From contig RMBW01000027.1 of NCBI GenBank assembly GCA_004009845.1, positions 62,001 to 126,000 of the forward strand: a stretch of 64,000 bases of DNA, read 5' to 3'. Under the pieces are notes generated by a model. That model saw nothing but the letters and a program-made list of their open reading frames with translations. It was not told the DNA's origin and made no database searches. The translations under genes were made by a program, and so were the position numbers. Of this stretch, positions 22,765 through 36,200 are shown piece by piece (the stretch's first letter is position 1; each line of letters begins with the position of its first letter). Source of the DNA: Davidsoniella eucalypti (taxonomy: Eukaryota > Ascomycota > Sordariomycetes > Microascales > Ceratocystidaceae).

Positions 22765-24699
22765 TTACGCCTCGGCCTTACGATCACTAGCCGCAGCTTG
22801 TGATGTAGTAGCTGAAGCAGTCACATTAACGTGACCCTCTGCAAGCTGGTTCAGCTCGTCCTCCATAGCATCCAGATGGCGGTACTGGAACCAGAAGAGG
22901 ATACCCGCCACAAAAGAAAGGACACCGACAGAGCCGTAGTTCCACACTAGCAGAGGATCCTCGGATAGAGAAGTCCAGGCTTGGCCAATGGCGGCAGAGA
23001 TGGCAGTGGTGAACAGCGAGATGGCCTGTACCATGGAACGCATGTTGGCAGGAGCCTTGGAGTAGGCGTATTCAAGCGAGGTAATGGAGGCGAAAATCTC
23101 AGACAGGGCAATCAGAATGTAGGCACCGGACTGAGCCCATACAGTGATCTTGACGGTGGTGTCGCAAGTTGAAGGGTAGCTGCCGCAGTCACTCTTCTTG
23201 TAGATGTAGTATTGCAGGACACACGAGTAGACCATGGCCAGAGCACCGGTCATAAAGCCAGCAGTGATTTTACGAATGGGAGTGAAGCGGATCTTCCAGC
23301 GGCGAAGGGCGGGATAAACAATGAAATCACAGATGGGAATGAAGATGATCAGGGCCAGAGGATCCAAGTTTGAGGTGATCTCGTTGGGAAGGCCGTGTAA
23401 CTCCATAGTAGCAGCCTGAGAAACCAAGTTATTGTTCAGCTGGTTGTAAGTCAGCCAGTAGATTGGGTACCAGCAGAAAACGGAGCAGGCGGCGAAACCA
23501 CGACGAAGTTCATCAACCCAGGCATCATCAAAGGTCATCCAGCGAGGCTTGGTACCGGGAGCGAAAGTGCTGGGCTTGACCTTCTCCCAGAAGGTACCAT
23601 CGTGCATGTTTTTCCAGGTCTGGAAGGGGTTGATAGACCAACGGCCCTTCTGGGCAAGGAAGAATGTCTTAACGGCGGGGCCTAGAACGGAACCCGAGGG
23701 AGCACGACGCACGTAGCGCTTGCGGCCCCAAAACATAACTAGCGGGCAAAGGGCCAGCATGCAAGTGGGCAGAAGGAAGGCGAGCCAGAAACCGACGTAC
23801 TTCTCGGCAAAGGACATGGAGATCTGGCCAACTAGAGCACCGACGTTGATGAACATGTAGAACCAGTTGTACACACGCTCAATAGTGATTGCGGGGTCAA
23901 CAATGACACGCTCGCCACTCTTGAGGGTCTGCACGCGCATGTGCTGGTTAGGAAGCTGTTCGACGATCAGAGGTGAAATATTAGGTTTGAAACCACCAGT
24001 ACCAAAACCAATGACGATAATAGCAACAATCATAGCCGCAAGAGAGTTGTTGGGCTTGGTGATGACGGAAGGGATAGCAGAGATAATCTAAAGATCACTA
24101 TTAGTTTGATGTAATCGGAATCGAGTGTAAATCGATGAATGACATACGAGAATAACGTGGCCGATCAGATCGATACCCAGCGCAACAGAGATGGTCTTGT
24201 AACGACCCCAGTACTTGTCGGCTACCCATGAACCCAACAGAGGCATGGTGTACTGCCAGAACGAGTTGAAGGTGGTGATACCAGTAGAGGCACGCTGGGA
24301 CATTCCCAGGGCACCAGACTGGCCATCTTTGCCGCCGGCGCCAGTAACGGAACCATCAGGCAGAGGCTGCTGGATAAAGTTGGTGACTATGAAAGAATGT
24401 TAGTTTAGATCTACATAAAGCAACATAAGACATATCAACTTACAGACGATAACGGCACCGTAGTACGAGAAACGCTCGCAAGCCTCGATAAAGGCGATAG
24501 TGAATAGAGATAGCGAGATGTTGTCGGCAACCCGGCGTAGCGAAGACAGCTCCTCTTCAGATGGTGAGTCCTCGTAAATCTCTTTGTTGCTAGAGGAGGA
24601 ATTCAACTGCAAGCTCTTCTTCTCATCAATGTCGTGCTCGGCAGCGTGAAGTTGAGCAGCTAGCACAGCATTGTCGGTGCTGAGATGGCTGGTAGCCAT
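22765..24699 (-). CDS. PTR2: POT-family peptide transporter (PTR2-like), three exons
   Basis: Exons 24444-24699, 24148-24386 and 22765-24087 (minus) splice in frame to 605 residues, the usual size for fungal Ptr2. Both introns are GT-AG with CTAAC-like branch sites. The cytoplasmic N-terminus is acidic and Ser-rich. Residues 72-80 give EACERFSYY, the proton-coupling ExxERFxYY motif of helix 1. The exon junction restores VIVFTNFIQQPLP. VADKYWGRYKTI marks the helix 2-3 region, and FGTGGFKPNISPL and NWFYMFINVGALVG are further POT signatures. About twelve hydrophobic segments follow, with FQYRHLDAMEDEL near the end. The role is H+-coupled uptake of di- and tripeptides at the plasma membrane. Three HGATAR sites upstream suggest nitrogen-source control. 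Confidence 0.95.
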
Positions 24700-27600
24700 T
24701 TTGTGTAGTTGACAATAGTATTTAGGGTATGGGAATACTATGTGAAGGTGTTTATTCCAAGGATTAGGGATACCAAGCTTTGGCCAAGAGTCTTGGTTAG
24801 AGACTTGGCGAGGAAAGAGCCAAGATGACGAGGAGAACGACTAGAGAAAAGAAAGATGAAGACCAATCTCAAGAGAAGAAGAAGGAAAAGGCAAAGGAAA
24901 GCAGGGTGCCAGTGGCCTTTTAATTACTTGGCAGAATCTGGGCAGAAGACGGCGTTAGCCGCCATCCAGCTAGTTGAAAGTCTGGAGTAAGAAGCACCAA
25001 CTGAACTCAAGTATTAGATATCAAAAGCGGACGTTGTATCAATAAAAAAAGGAATGGGAAAAGGCGCTGCTTGTGAAGGTACGTGCGGCAACAAAGGCGT
25101 AGATAAAATAGGTAAATTAAAGAAAGTAAACCAACTAAAAAAAACTGTCCTATCTTCTTTCGGTTCGGTTCCGGCACCGACAGAGCCTGCAGCAGTACAG
25201 ATAAGTCGAGTCTGGATTTAACGTGGTTCTAGACAGCTTAGTAGCAACCGCAATGCCACGCCACTATCGCTCAGCGTCTCATTCTTGGATTTGCTTCTGG
25301 ACGTTGGTTTTGGCAACGGACAACCAACAGGCCAAGAACATGGTGGTGGTATGAACTATTTTGTGGACGAGGAGACGCCTGGGGGCAAAGAGAGGTGGAA
25401 AAGGTCGATAGTTCGGCCCTTGCACTTGTCTGGCTGGCTATAGCGTAGCCGCAGCCGCAACAGCCAAGCGTGATATGGCGGCACCTTTGTGTCGTCTATG
25501 TAAAGTCATTATTGCTACTGAGGCTTGGCCTGGGCTTAAGCTGTCTCTATATCAGAAGCGAGGGTCACAGCTCCGTCCCAAGTCCTTCTGGCTGTTTTGC
25601 CTCTTGAGAACTGGTCTGTTCACGCCCACGGTCCCACGAATTCTCACGTCAGATCACGGAAGTTGCGTTGGGTGAGGAAGTGCCACAGGCTTTCCGTCGC
25701 TTGGTCCAGTCTGGAAACGGCCCTGCTGGATCAAGTAGCCCGTCTTCTATCGCAACTGGCCTGGCAGTAACGCCGACTTCTGGACGACGGCGCTTTAGTG
25801 GGACTAGGCTGGGCTGTTCGAGCTCTTCTGGTTAGAGGCTCTGCTAGCCAGTGGACTCTACTCGCCACCAGCTGTGGATGAAATGATTTGTAGAGAAAGA
25901 TTGCGGAATTGCCATCAGAAAACAGAAATCGGCATCGTATTGGGCTATGCTGGACAAGGATCGACATGCTGGATCTGGTGCGAGATGCCAAATGGTCGAG
26001 AGATGATGGAAGACAAGGTTTGTTTACTCGGCCTCTCGTATCTTCCGAAGGCCTGGTGAAAACAAATCGAATAGCCAGCGTGCTCTGATTCGCTGAGAGC
26101 TACAATTTCCCCGTAAGTTGGTTGATAACGCAGACACTGGGTGTTGCTATATAGCTGGCTAGTCTAGCAATTGCACTCTACGGTCTTTGGCATGTCTTTA
26201 CGGCTTATTTTCTCTACTTCGCTTCGCCTTTTTAGCGTTGTGAGACGCTTGGAGATAGTAGACCGGCCATTTGCATCAGATCAACGAAGCTAGTCTCCCG
26301 CTAAACAGACCAAATGGCTTTTTTGTTTTCTCATTTCACGGGCTGTTATTTATCCCTGTATTTATGTCAAAAGGCTCCTATCAGTGCCCTTTTTTGCCGA
26401 TTCTACCAAGATATCCGCCTTCTGTGCCAGTTCTAGGTTACCTCTAGAAGTGGTCTCTATCAGGAAAAGGGACCATCTAGCCAATCAGCGACCATACTGT
26501 AGCCAAGCCCCCACTGTTTCTGCAACGTTGGATCAGAACTTATAAGTGGGGCCATGGTTAAGTATCCGCAGCATAAGTTTTGGATTTTAATTCTCAGCCA
26601 AGTCTCAATGTCGATTCTCCCACTAACTACATGTCGTACGGCAAATAGCGACAGAGAAAACGATAAGCGTTGTCGCACACTAGCAGTTTAGTTGCGGCAG
26701 TCGGTAAGAAAATGGAAAAAGCATATGCTGTTCTCGGTATGACAACTAAAGCGAATTTAGCACGGACAACCAGACGACGGGCAATCTATATAGACTGGTC
26801 TAGATTGAAGAATCGCTCAATATCACACAGAGTGTACGAAGACGATGCTATATCAGAATAAGCGATCGTGATATGTCAGCCTACTCGAAATAAGACAGAC
26901 ACGCTACAATCTCTAGTCTTTTGGCGAGCTTCCCCCTTGGGAAATCGATGTCGCGCTAATGCAACCACACCATCTTTCTACTCGATCAATATCAAGCTTA
27001 GCCTATATTTTGTATGAATTTCATTCGACCCGCAAGCAATCCATACATTTCACAACCCCCAGGCCTTCATATAGTTGATGCTGTCATGATTCCATGACAG
27101 CGCCACCCTGTCAGTTGTCTCGTGCCTTATCTTTGGACTGGAAAAGCTTGGGCTTGCTTAGTCTCAATAAAGTTTGCTAAAAGCAATCCAAACATGTTCA
27201 AGATCACACTTGGCATCACTTGTGAAATGCAAGTACTCGGCGTTCTGTGTCGACTTGTATAGATACAAGTACCTCGGGATATTGTTACAAGCGTTCAAAA
27301 GCCGGCTAAAAAAGTCTTGAGTTTTCTTATTTTTTTACTCTATGCTAGCGGCGCTAATATAGGTGCTACTGAAAGCCACCTTTTGTTTTCTTCTTGTTTT
27401 TGCCTTCTACTAACTGCATTGAAAGTAACGGAAATCCGACGGCTTGCGTCAAAGCTCCCCTCTTCCATCTTCAACTATCTTAGGTTTCAGTAGGAATAGG
27501 AAACCGAAGCTTTTTTTTTTTTACTCCAAGCCCTCTTTACAAAAGGACCTTGAAATGTATGTCCTCAGGTCAGTCAGTAGCGAACTGGTGCAGAAGGAAG

Positions 27601-30600
27601 ATGCATAGCATGGATATACCCTAACTAGCAATTTGTGGTCCAATTCTTTTGTTTTTTCTTACCTTTTGTTTCTTCTTGATCTTCAAGTTCGTCAACTCAA
27701 AGTCTTGGTTCGTTTGATCGTTCTAGAAGCCCAACTCTGCTAAGCCTTCTGCAGTCACACCTCGACCGTCAGATCTATAGTGTAAGCAATATCTAAACAT
27801 TCTTTTCCGCTAGTATTACCAGGTGTAGAAATCGGATATGGACTGTGCTTATCCAACCTTAATTGAGTTGCTCTGTCACCAAGGTTGGCTTACATGTACT
27901 AAATGTATCTGTAGACAGCTGCCGTCTGCCACAAGATGCAGATTGCCAGAATAGGCTATGTCTTTTCACATATAGTCAAGTAATTCTCAATATGTCGTGA
28001 ATCTCAGCACACTGTGATTATTCTCCTAGAGATCTTGACACCTTGGCATTCAACAGACACCAGCCAAGAGATCTATGCAAATCCATCCCGAAGCACGTCT
28101 CTTTGCATGCCTCCTATTCTTCCTTCTAGAGATTCCACGGCTATAGCGCCAATATTATTGACGATTGCTCTTCTAGAGTTTTGCTCACAAAACTATGTAA
28201 TAGTAAATTGTGGCAGGAAAAGACGACTTACGATAGCCATTCCGACAATACTATGTACGTTCTCCGCTGTCAACCTAGCAAGGCTCTATTGTTTCTTTTA
28301 CGGGTTTTTTTCGTCTTTCTTTACCATAATTCCTCAGGGAATCACCACAGATTGAACAAACAGCTACATATAATTTTATAATTTTATAAGCAAATCGTGT
28401 AAGTCAAATCGTAAGATGTGTAATATATCCTACTCTCCCCTGAACCCTGCAAGCACAAATTCCAAACGTTGCTTTCTTCGATCGCTATTAATTCGGTTAA
28501 TATCCTGCAATAATCCTTATCTCAATTCTAAGACAGATCAGGCTGTTCTTCTTGGTTAGGTTTGCCATCTTGACAAGCCCGGTAAGCCATAGACCGAATT
28601 TCCATGCTTTTGAGACAACTCACGTGCTATCAAAGCCCGGCGATATCGTAGCTATAGAGACAGTATTCACAAGAGCATCAGTATGTAATGTACACAAGCG
28701 AGTAGAAAATGCGGGCTAGCGGAGCAATACTCTTCTAACTCTACTACGACACGTAAGACTCCAATGCTATGCTGCAGTTTCCTGGGTCTGACAAAGGTTC
28801 CTAGCTTTGGTTTCCTTTTTTGTCCAGTTCAAATCCGGCGTCTAAAATAATTTGGTTGGTTTTCCAGGGCAGATATCTAGCCGGATTACCTAATTTTTGT
28901 TTTGTTCCAAGATAACAACTATCAATCAAGAGATAAGACTTGAATTCTCGTATCACAGCGGCTTACATAAATTCATATATTACAATACTATTTTAAAGCC
29001 CACTAGACGAATCGTAGTACATCGTAGATTTTCAGAGCATGTAAAACATTCCAGCTACTCTATCTCTCAAAACGCATGCCTAGTCTAGAAGATATACCAG
29101 AAATGCTTTCTGTCACTTTTCGCCGGGGCTTACTCATCCGTTTATCATGGCGTGTGCTTTCTTGTGATTGCGGCCGCATGGTAGTAATTCCGTCACTGCT
29201 GACTATCCAAGCCCCACTATCAGGCGTCCCAACCGTAGCCTTCGAGTATCAGTAGTTCCAGTTCATGACAACTGTTCGTAGAGGCATCAGTGAGAGTGGC
29301 CACCCTGCGTGTATGTCCGCCACCCATAAACGGCCCTCCTAGGCACTGAGCATTTTGTACAGGCTAGACCTTTGTTCCTGGTATTTCCGCCGCTGCTCTC
29401 ACCAGCCAATAAAAGTCCCGGTGTCAGACTCTGCCGATCTCCTTTGCGAGAGCCGGTCAGGCTTCATGCAGGCAGATCGGCGTATCATCCCATTCGTTCG
29501 ATTCCTCATTCTCTACCTACAATAGAAGGCCCAATGCGCCAGTGCAATGACAATGTGCCAAAGGCTCAAAGGAAGCGTGAAAGCCACGAGGACTTGGGTG
29601 CTAACCTTGTTCCGCTTCTATCCCATCGTCTTAGTTGGGACACCGGCCAAAGTTTCAAGATAGAGATCATAGAGTAGTAGCACAGTCGGAACTTCGTACA
29701 GTTTCCCTGTTGTAGAATGGAGTCTACTACTAGCTACATATGTCAGCCTTTGTAGCACATCATTAAAAACTCCGAGTATCTGTTTACTTATTCCTTTCCT
29801 GCGTGTTCCTCTATTTTGGAAAACTAGAGAAGTATTCATGCAGCCCATCAAGCTATAAAGGTAGCAGATCTTTTTTTTCCTCATATCTCTTTCTATAGGT
29901 CACGATCTTGACATTGCTAACTTTATCTTGTACTAGTAATCTTTTCTTGTCGGATTCTTCCTCAGATCCCGGCTCCGTAGAACCTCGGTGTCTCATCCCA
30001 AGGAATACTCCTTTCTTCCTTAGCGGGTTACAAAAGGACATCAAAAAGAGAAGAGAAGAAAACAGGAAGACAAGAAGGCAACTCCTAATAGTTCCAACGT
30101 CCCAGATCCCAAAGCATCATTTCCTTTTTTTTGTAGCCACGTATTATACATTTGCCCATGACGATAGCTCTTTCGGCGGCTATATGTATATGTGCCTCTA
30201 GGGTGTAAAGTGATCCGGATTAACATTCATTCAGATCAAGTCATATCTACTACATATTAACTCACTTGCGCTATTATTCGGTAAGCGCCTAGATATTTCT
30301 TCGTGGTGAACATATAGCTATTCTCGTCTTGTAGCATCTCACGGTAGATGAAACTATAGCTCCGCAATTTTAATAGGATATGCAAGCCTCGGTCTGTGAA
30401 GGTTCGTCATCGATGCAGTATTGTCTATATGAATGTTTATTACACGGTTCGCGGCAAATATGTCCGAACACCGGATTAAAGTGCGGTATATATAAAACTA
30501 TGACATAACCCCGTTGCACAAGGGAATATATACAGATAGCTCGATCCTCTTTTGATTGGCTGACTTTCAACCAATACCAAAAGCCCAAGTGATTCAGTAG

Positions 30601-30826
30601 TCTATCTATTGACTCTATCAAGACCATGACAGTCTAATTTTTGACTGAAGGTATTTAGTTGGATAGACTCAGTAATTATGTACAACTTCTCTCCGAGCCA
30701 TGATCTAAGAGTGGCATATTTCAGCCACTTCAAGAATAGGCAAGTATGACGAACTAGAGAGTTTCTATCTCCTCTATCTCACACATTCTCCCCGTTTCTC
30801 TCACATGGTTGCTATGCGAGGAAGGC
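24700..30826. other. Gene-poor region, 6.1 kb
   Basis: The first 700 bp is the PTR2 promoter and leader. Beyond that no open frame on either strand longer than about 100 codons has a recognisable motif or coding-like composition. Base composition is more balanced than in the 13 kb desert, so an unrecognised lineage-specific gene or non-coding RNA is possible. No tRNA T-arm consensus was noticed. Confidence 0.45.
25101..25205. promoter_or_regulatory. Cluster of three HGATAR (GATA-factor) motifs upstream of PTR2
   Basis: AGATAA at 25101-25106, AGATAG on the minus strand at 25150-25155 and AGATAAG at 25199-25205 lie about 49 bp apart, 400-510 bp upstream of the PTR2 start codon. HGATAR is the known binding consensus of AreA/NIT2-type activators. 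The cluster is visible; its function is inferred from the family and not shown here. Confidence 0.45.
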
Positions 30827-31904
30827 TTAGAACTTGAGCTTACCCAAGTTAGCAATAATCTCACGACCAGTGACGCGAGTGGTGGTCCAGAGAGTCGGGA
30901 AGTCCAGAGTCGACGAAAGGCCGTCGGCGAAGCCGAAGAACAGCATTGGAGGGATCCAGCCACGCGCGTACTCGAGAGCGAAGCAGTTTTCGGGCATCTT
31001 GTACTGCTTGACGGTGCCGCGGTGTAGGTGGTGCACGCTACCGGGGGCGTAGACCTCGGGAACAAAGTCGCCGGGAGCGTAGGCCTCCTGCTTTCCGGTC
31101 AGGATGTGGAAGTAGTCATCGGCAGTGTGGCGGCCGGTGTGGCCCTCGGTGCCAATGGTAGTGCCAAAGATGATGAGGTACTCGGTGACGCCTATAAGGA
31201 AACGAGAAAGGGTATATTGTCAGCATAATTCTATCGATATGTCCAGGAGAATTAGGCATGCAAGCGGACAACCTGGAATACAACCCAGGGGGTAGGCTAG
31301 TTTGTTTGCTGTGAAGCCTGGTCAAGTCTTTGGTCCATATGTACGTTGAAAGTGATGACAGATGCAGGCGCATGGACGTTTCCAAGCATGGTACCCAACC
31401 CGATAGACAAGCAAGGGGTCATCTATAAGTATGTCGTGTGCAACATAAAGCACACACCAACAACGTACATATAACGTACACATATAACCTTCTGCCAGCT
31501 CCAGGCACACAACAAAGCTTGCCTCATTGAACGCCAGTATGGATGAGATAGCACTTACTAGCATGGATAATGTACATGCCGCCCATTGCACCACCAGCGT
31601 TGTTGAAGAACCATTCCTCGCTCTGGCTAACATACGGGGCCACCTTCTCATCGGCACGCAGTTCTGACACGATGTGGTCGACAATGGCGCGCGTATCGTT
31701 GCCATGCTTCTCAACACCGGCCTTGGCCACAGCATGCAGACCTTCAGGCGTAAACACGTAGAACTTCTCCAGGTTAGCCTCCAGCATGTAGTACAGCGGC
31801 GTCAGGAAGCCCAGCAGGATAGCCAGCATGGCCAGTAGGCCGCCCATTCCGGGGCCGGACGACTTGGTAGCAGGCTTGGTGCCCGATGACTTCTTAGACG
31901 CCAT
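30827..31904 (-). CDS. ERG2: C-8 sterol isomerase (ERG2), two exons
   Basis: Exons 31559-31904 and 30827-31191 (minus) splice at phase 1 to 236 residues, slightly longer than yeast Erg2 (about 222). A Ser/Lys-rich head precedes one transmembrane helix (residues about 21-41), placing the enzyme in the ER membrane. EEWFFNNAGGAMGGMYIIHAS, completed across the junction by VTEYLIIFGT, then GTEGHTGRHTADDYF, PEVYAPGSVHHLHRG and YARGWIPPMLFFGFADGLSSTLDF are diagnostic of the ERG2/sigma-1 receptor family. The enzyme moves the sterol double bond from C8 to C7 in ergosterol synthesis and is a target of morpholine fungicides. The 367-bp intron (31192-31558) is long for this window. The gene is divergent from CSL4. 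Confidence 0.97.
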
Positions 31905-32530
31905 TGTTCTTTCGAGTTCAGATGGAAAAGGAGAGGAAATAATGGGAAACAAAAAAAAAAGACGAGAGAAGAAAAAAAGGGGTGACGGGAACAAGAATTT
32001 CGGGTTCTTATTCTTGTGGCCGGGAGAAAGGGAAGGAAGAAGAAACGAAAGAAGAGACAACCTGTCCGTTTAGGGAAAAAACGCAGGCTGCTTAATTGTA
32101 AGCTGGCATAAAGCAAACCGGACTTCTATGCTGCTCTGGTTGTTGCTGAGCTGGCTAGGAAAGGAGATCGATTGACTTGGCTGATAATGACCGGGGGAGC
32201 TCTCAGATTTAATTCTGCTGGGTCTCACCGCCCACTGGATTAGATTGGCAACGAAATTACCGCAGCGCCTAAATTTTCCTCTTCTGATGTCTGCGCTTAT
32301 AGCGTTAATGCTTTGACGCCAGGCTACCGATAAGAGGCCAGGCTAGCCGCGATAAGAAAAAAAGTTCGCAAGGTTGACGCTGAGTAAGGTGAAGCTTTGT
32401 GAGCAACCCACGACGACGAAGACAGCGTCACACCATCTTACATCTTGATCGTTTTTGATGCATCAAACCCTATCTTCCTGTCCCAACACACAGCTTCCTT
32501 TTGCTTGTCAACAGAACCAATCATCTCGTC
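31905..32530. promoter_or_regulatory. Divergent promoter region ERG2/CSL4
   Basis: The 626 bp between two divergent start codons. The ERG2 side is purine-rich on the plus strand (31925-32060), which is a CT-rich leader for ERG2. No defined operator was recognised. Confidence 0.45.
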
Positions 32531-33237
32531 ATGACAACCATCCCCACGACCGCCCTACCCGGCGCCATCTTGGGCCCCGTCTCGCAATACAATCCCGGCA
32601 CCGGCACACACGTTCACAACGGTAACGTTGTATCATCAGTGCTCGGCCAAGTCTCCGTGACGCAGCCGAGCAAGGCCGGGCCAGTCAAGCGACTGACTAA
32701 GCTCAGCATTCTATCACAGCCGCAGGAATACGCGACGATTTCAGTGTCGCGTCATGTGCAGCGGAGAGAGCTACTTCCTGAGGTCGGCAACACAGTCTTG
32801 TGCCGGGTGATCCGGTTGATGCCGAAGCAGGCCATCGTTTCGATCCAGCAGGTCCAGGAGTCGGTGTTGCAGACGGAATGGCAGGGCGTGATCCGGTCGC
32901 AGGATGTGCGTGCGACAGAAAAGGACAAGGTCAAGATCCACGAATCGTTCAAGCCGGGCGACGTGGTGCGCGCACAAGTGGTGAGTCTACTCTTTTGCTT
33001 CTGTCACGTTTTCACATCCCATCTGATGTCGACTTGTGGATATGCTTTTTAACACTTGCCATGTAGATCTCGCTTGGCGACCAGGCCAACTATTATCTCT
33101 CGACGGCATCCAATGAACTCGGCGTCATCATGGCCACAAGCGATGCTGGTAACGATATGGTGCCAGTAAGCTGGAAGGAATACCGCGATCCGGAAACCGG
33201 CCACAGCGAGCCTCGCAAAGTGGCCAAGCCGTACTAA
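32531..33237 (+). CDS. CSL4: Exosome complex subunit Csl4, two exons
   Basis: Exons 32531-32980 and 33067-33237 (GT-AG intron, phase 0) give 206 residues. The ATG at 32531 is used; the open frame upstream has only a TTG. The N-terminal ALPGAILGPVSQYNPGTGTH is the conserved Csl4 N-terminal domain. VGNTVLCRVIRLMPKQAIVSI begins the S1 RNA-binding domain, and GVIRSQDVRATEKDKVKIHESFKPGDVVRAQV continues it across the intron into ISLGDQANYYLSTASNELGV. Csl4 is a cap subunit of the RNA exosome, needed for 3'-5' RNA processing and decay in nucleus and cytoplasm. A C-terminal zinc-ribbon Cys set is not present; in that position the protein has LGVIMATSDAGNDMVPVSW, which is common in fungal members. Confidence 0.95.
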
Positions 33238-36200
33238 AGTAACAAAAAAGTCACTTCTTCGAACAAGGCAGAAAGGGGGAGGAAGCGGAGGAAACACAGC
33301 CCTCCTAGAGTGGACGGAACATAGCAGTTTCTAACATCGCCTATAATGAAATAAGAAGGGGGTCAAACAATTAGGTATACCGTCACATATATATATTTTT
33401 TATCTACTTGCTGCACTCAGAAAGTTGTTTTATCCGCTGCTAAGCCCAGATATATTTCACATTTCACATGCAATGCATATCAAGCAAATCTCCCTTTGTG
33501 GCTTTGTTAGTTTGGGGATCCATATCAAGGCTATAATAATAGTCAGATTGGCCGGTCAAATGATTCGCTATGGTCTGCGCGAAACAAATCCAGCAATCTG
33601 GGTCGCAGCTATATTATCCGATACTCTATTACTAGGACAAGTCTCAGTACCAGCCAGACAGCGATCTAACCTCAGGTCTTGGTTAACTTGGAACTATATC
33701 GCTCACTTTCTCATTCTCTCATTCTCTCATTCCCATGCATATGTATCTCTCATTACGTTAACTTCCATCTGGAACTAGTTGCTTCTACTATTAGCAAGTA
33801 AGCACATCATCTCCAGGTCTCTTCCCGATTTCAACGAACAATCAGGGAGGCAGTGCTGACTGGGGCATATTATATGTATTATGTAAGGGAAGACCACGAA
33901 TTACTCGTGCCACGCCCCACAATAGTTGTTATCGATGGTGCTCCACTCAGATGAACATGGCAGTAAGTTTTTCTTTGTTGATGTATCGACTCGTCATCAC
34001 AACATCAAAAAAGCCAACCTACCTTCAACAGCTCGCAAATCACGTGGTGGCATAACAAGCGCCTTTCTCCGGTGCAAGAGTCTTCTTTAGTATCCTATCT
34101 TGACTTTTTTCATCAAAGTTGGGCAGCTTTTGAAGACTAAGTGAGGAGTACTTAATATCTTGTCCTTTTTGAAGACTCCCTGCTATGTGTGCTGAAGTGC
34201 AAAGTCTCTAACTATTGTTAGGGCGCGGCACGAGCATATATGTACATGTCTCTAACAATAAAGCAAAAAATCAAGAACGAACAAACAACAATCTCGCAGC
34301 AGCTGAAAGAAGTCGCCATTTCGTCAAAGGGATGATGATGCTTTTATTTCTCGGCTAGCGATTTAACTTAGAGCTCCTTTTGGCCTCCGGATAGCAACCC
34401 GATTTTCCTGGCACCGATTTTCCTGCATTCCAAGTGTCCGGGCCTGCTCGGTTTTACCCGGCGTCCGTCCCTTCCACGAGGAACACTTGTACAGCTTCCA
34501 CCCGTATCCTTAGATACCCCGTTTTCGTCAAAAGGACCCCAAGGGAAATAATATATCGAACACCTGATTCACCAATACGAACCCTTTCTTGATCCTAGGG
34601 AGAATTCGCCAAATTGCTATTCGTTGGGGTCGACGATGCCCGATAAGGTTTTTGTTTCTTAGAAGAAAGATATCGTAGATATCCAGGCAGCAGAACGAGA
34701 GGACAAAAGAAACAGAGGCGCAGAATATCAAAACGCAAGGGCTTTATTCAGGGTCCATGAAAGAAAGTACACATGTAGGCAAAATGCACGTCCTTTTTTA
34801 TAGTCGAATTTTAGATACGGAAGCACACGGACTCAAAGCTTGGGCCGCCTTGAGTTTCTTTCTATAGTCTACCACTAACTAGTACTACTTCCATCGTTAG
34901 AAATATTTACGGTTGTAGTATTACAGACCGAGACTCGCTCAATATCTATACAGCTCACATACATGTGTATAACTTCATCCTGGTTAACACGACGCCGGAC
35001 AGGGTCCGATAGAAAACGTCATCATTTTGAAGCAAGATAATATTGACATATGCTATTCCTAGTACCGAATCATCATGCGAAGCTTGGAATATACTTATGT
35101 GCCTATGTTCTTTTCTTGATAAACCTGCTGTGCCCACCGAAATGTTCTCCAACAAACCAACTGCAACTTGACAGGCGGATACGACACTAGACGGTCATAG
35201 TTTAATTGTGTTCTTTCTACCATGGTCACTATAAGTACGCGAAGGAAGCGCGCTAAAGCGATGACGATCGCTAAATTATAAACACTTTTAATCTCTACGC
35301 GTAGGACGCTGTAACCTTGGGAAGCACTAGAGAAGAAGCCGGTGATGAGATCATAGAGAGTAGTCGCTGAGAGGACTTCGGGAAGAATATGCTCTAGCAG
35401 ATGTATTTCCCAAAAGAACAGACGCCGTTCGTTTCAGCATTTGAAATATGCTGGGTGAGCACGACGGGAAGCTTGATCAGATAGCTCCTAGAAGGAGCTC
35501 ATAGTAGCATCGTGGATGATTGCTCTAGTGAGTATAGCTTTTGTTAGGCTTTATATCGTCATAATGGAGACTCTAGAAAGCGCGAGGGAGCTGCGATCTT
35601 CCGTCTTCATCTGCCCGATTAGTATCCAAGTAGTGGAACAACGGAGCGTGAGGACAAGTTGGCATTGGCATTAATGGGTTGTCATATTACTTTCGTTCAT
35701 GGGCGGGCACTCTAAAAATACTAACTGTGCTTCTTTGCCCTCATTATCCCACCCCTGTAAATCTTGCCATACTGTGAAACAGGCGCGAATTCAAAAATAG
35801 AGCACAACTTTCAAGGCCTGTAAGCCGGTTGAGCCAGACATGGGCACTCATACGCTCTTTCGTGGATAGACCGATCTCTTCGGGAGGGGCACAGAATAAT
35901 GCCGCCAAGACAGAAGATCAAGAAACAAAGACAGAGTCTGTCGGGAGAAACAGAGTCTATAAAGAGTCTCGATGGGCCCGGCTTTCTGGCAGCGGCCTCG
36001 GTCAGCCTTCCTTACCAAAAAAAGAAGAAACCAAGAAAGTCCATCGTTGTGGAATCTGGTTGAGAGTTTTCTCGAGTTTTCTCAGACCTTTTGCCTTTTC
36101 GTCTTTTCTCGTTTTCTTAGTTCTCTTGTAATTGACGGGTCTTCGTTTGACGCCTTCTTCATTTTATATACACATATCTTTCTCTTGTATCATAATCATA

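Noticed and set aside
33425..33778. 117-codon plus-strand frame after CSL4
   Set aside because: Starts at TTG, contains a TCATTCTC microsatellite and has no domain.
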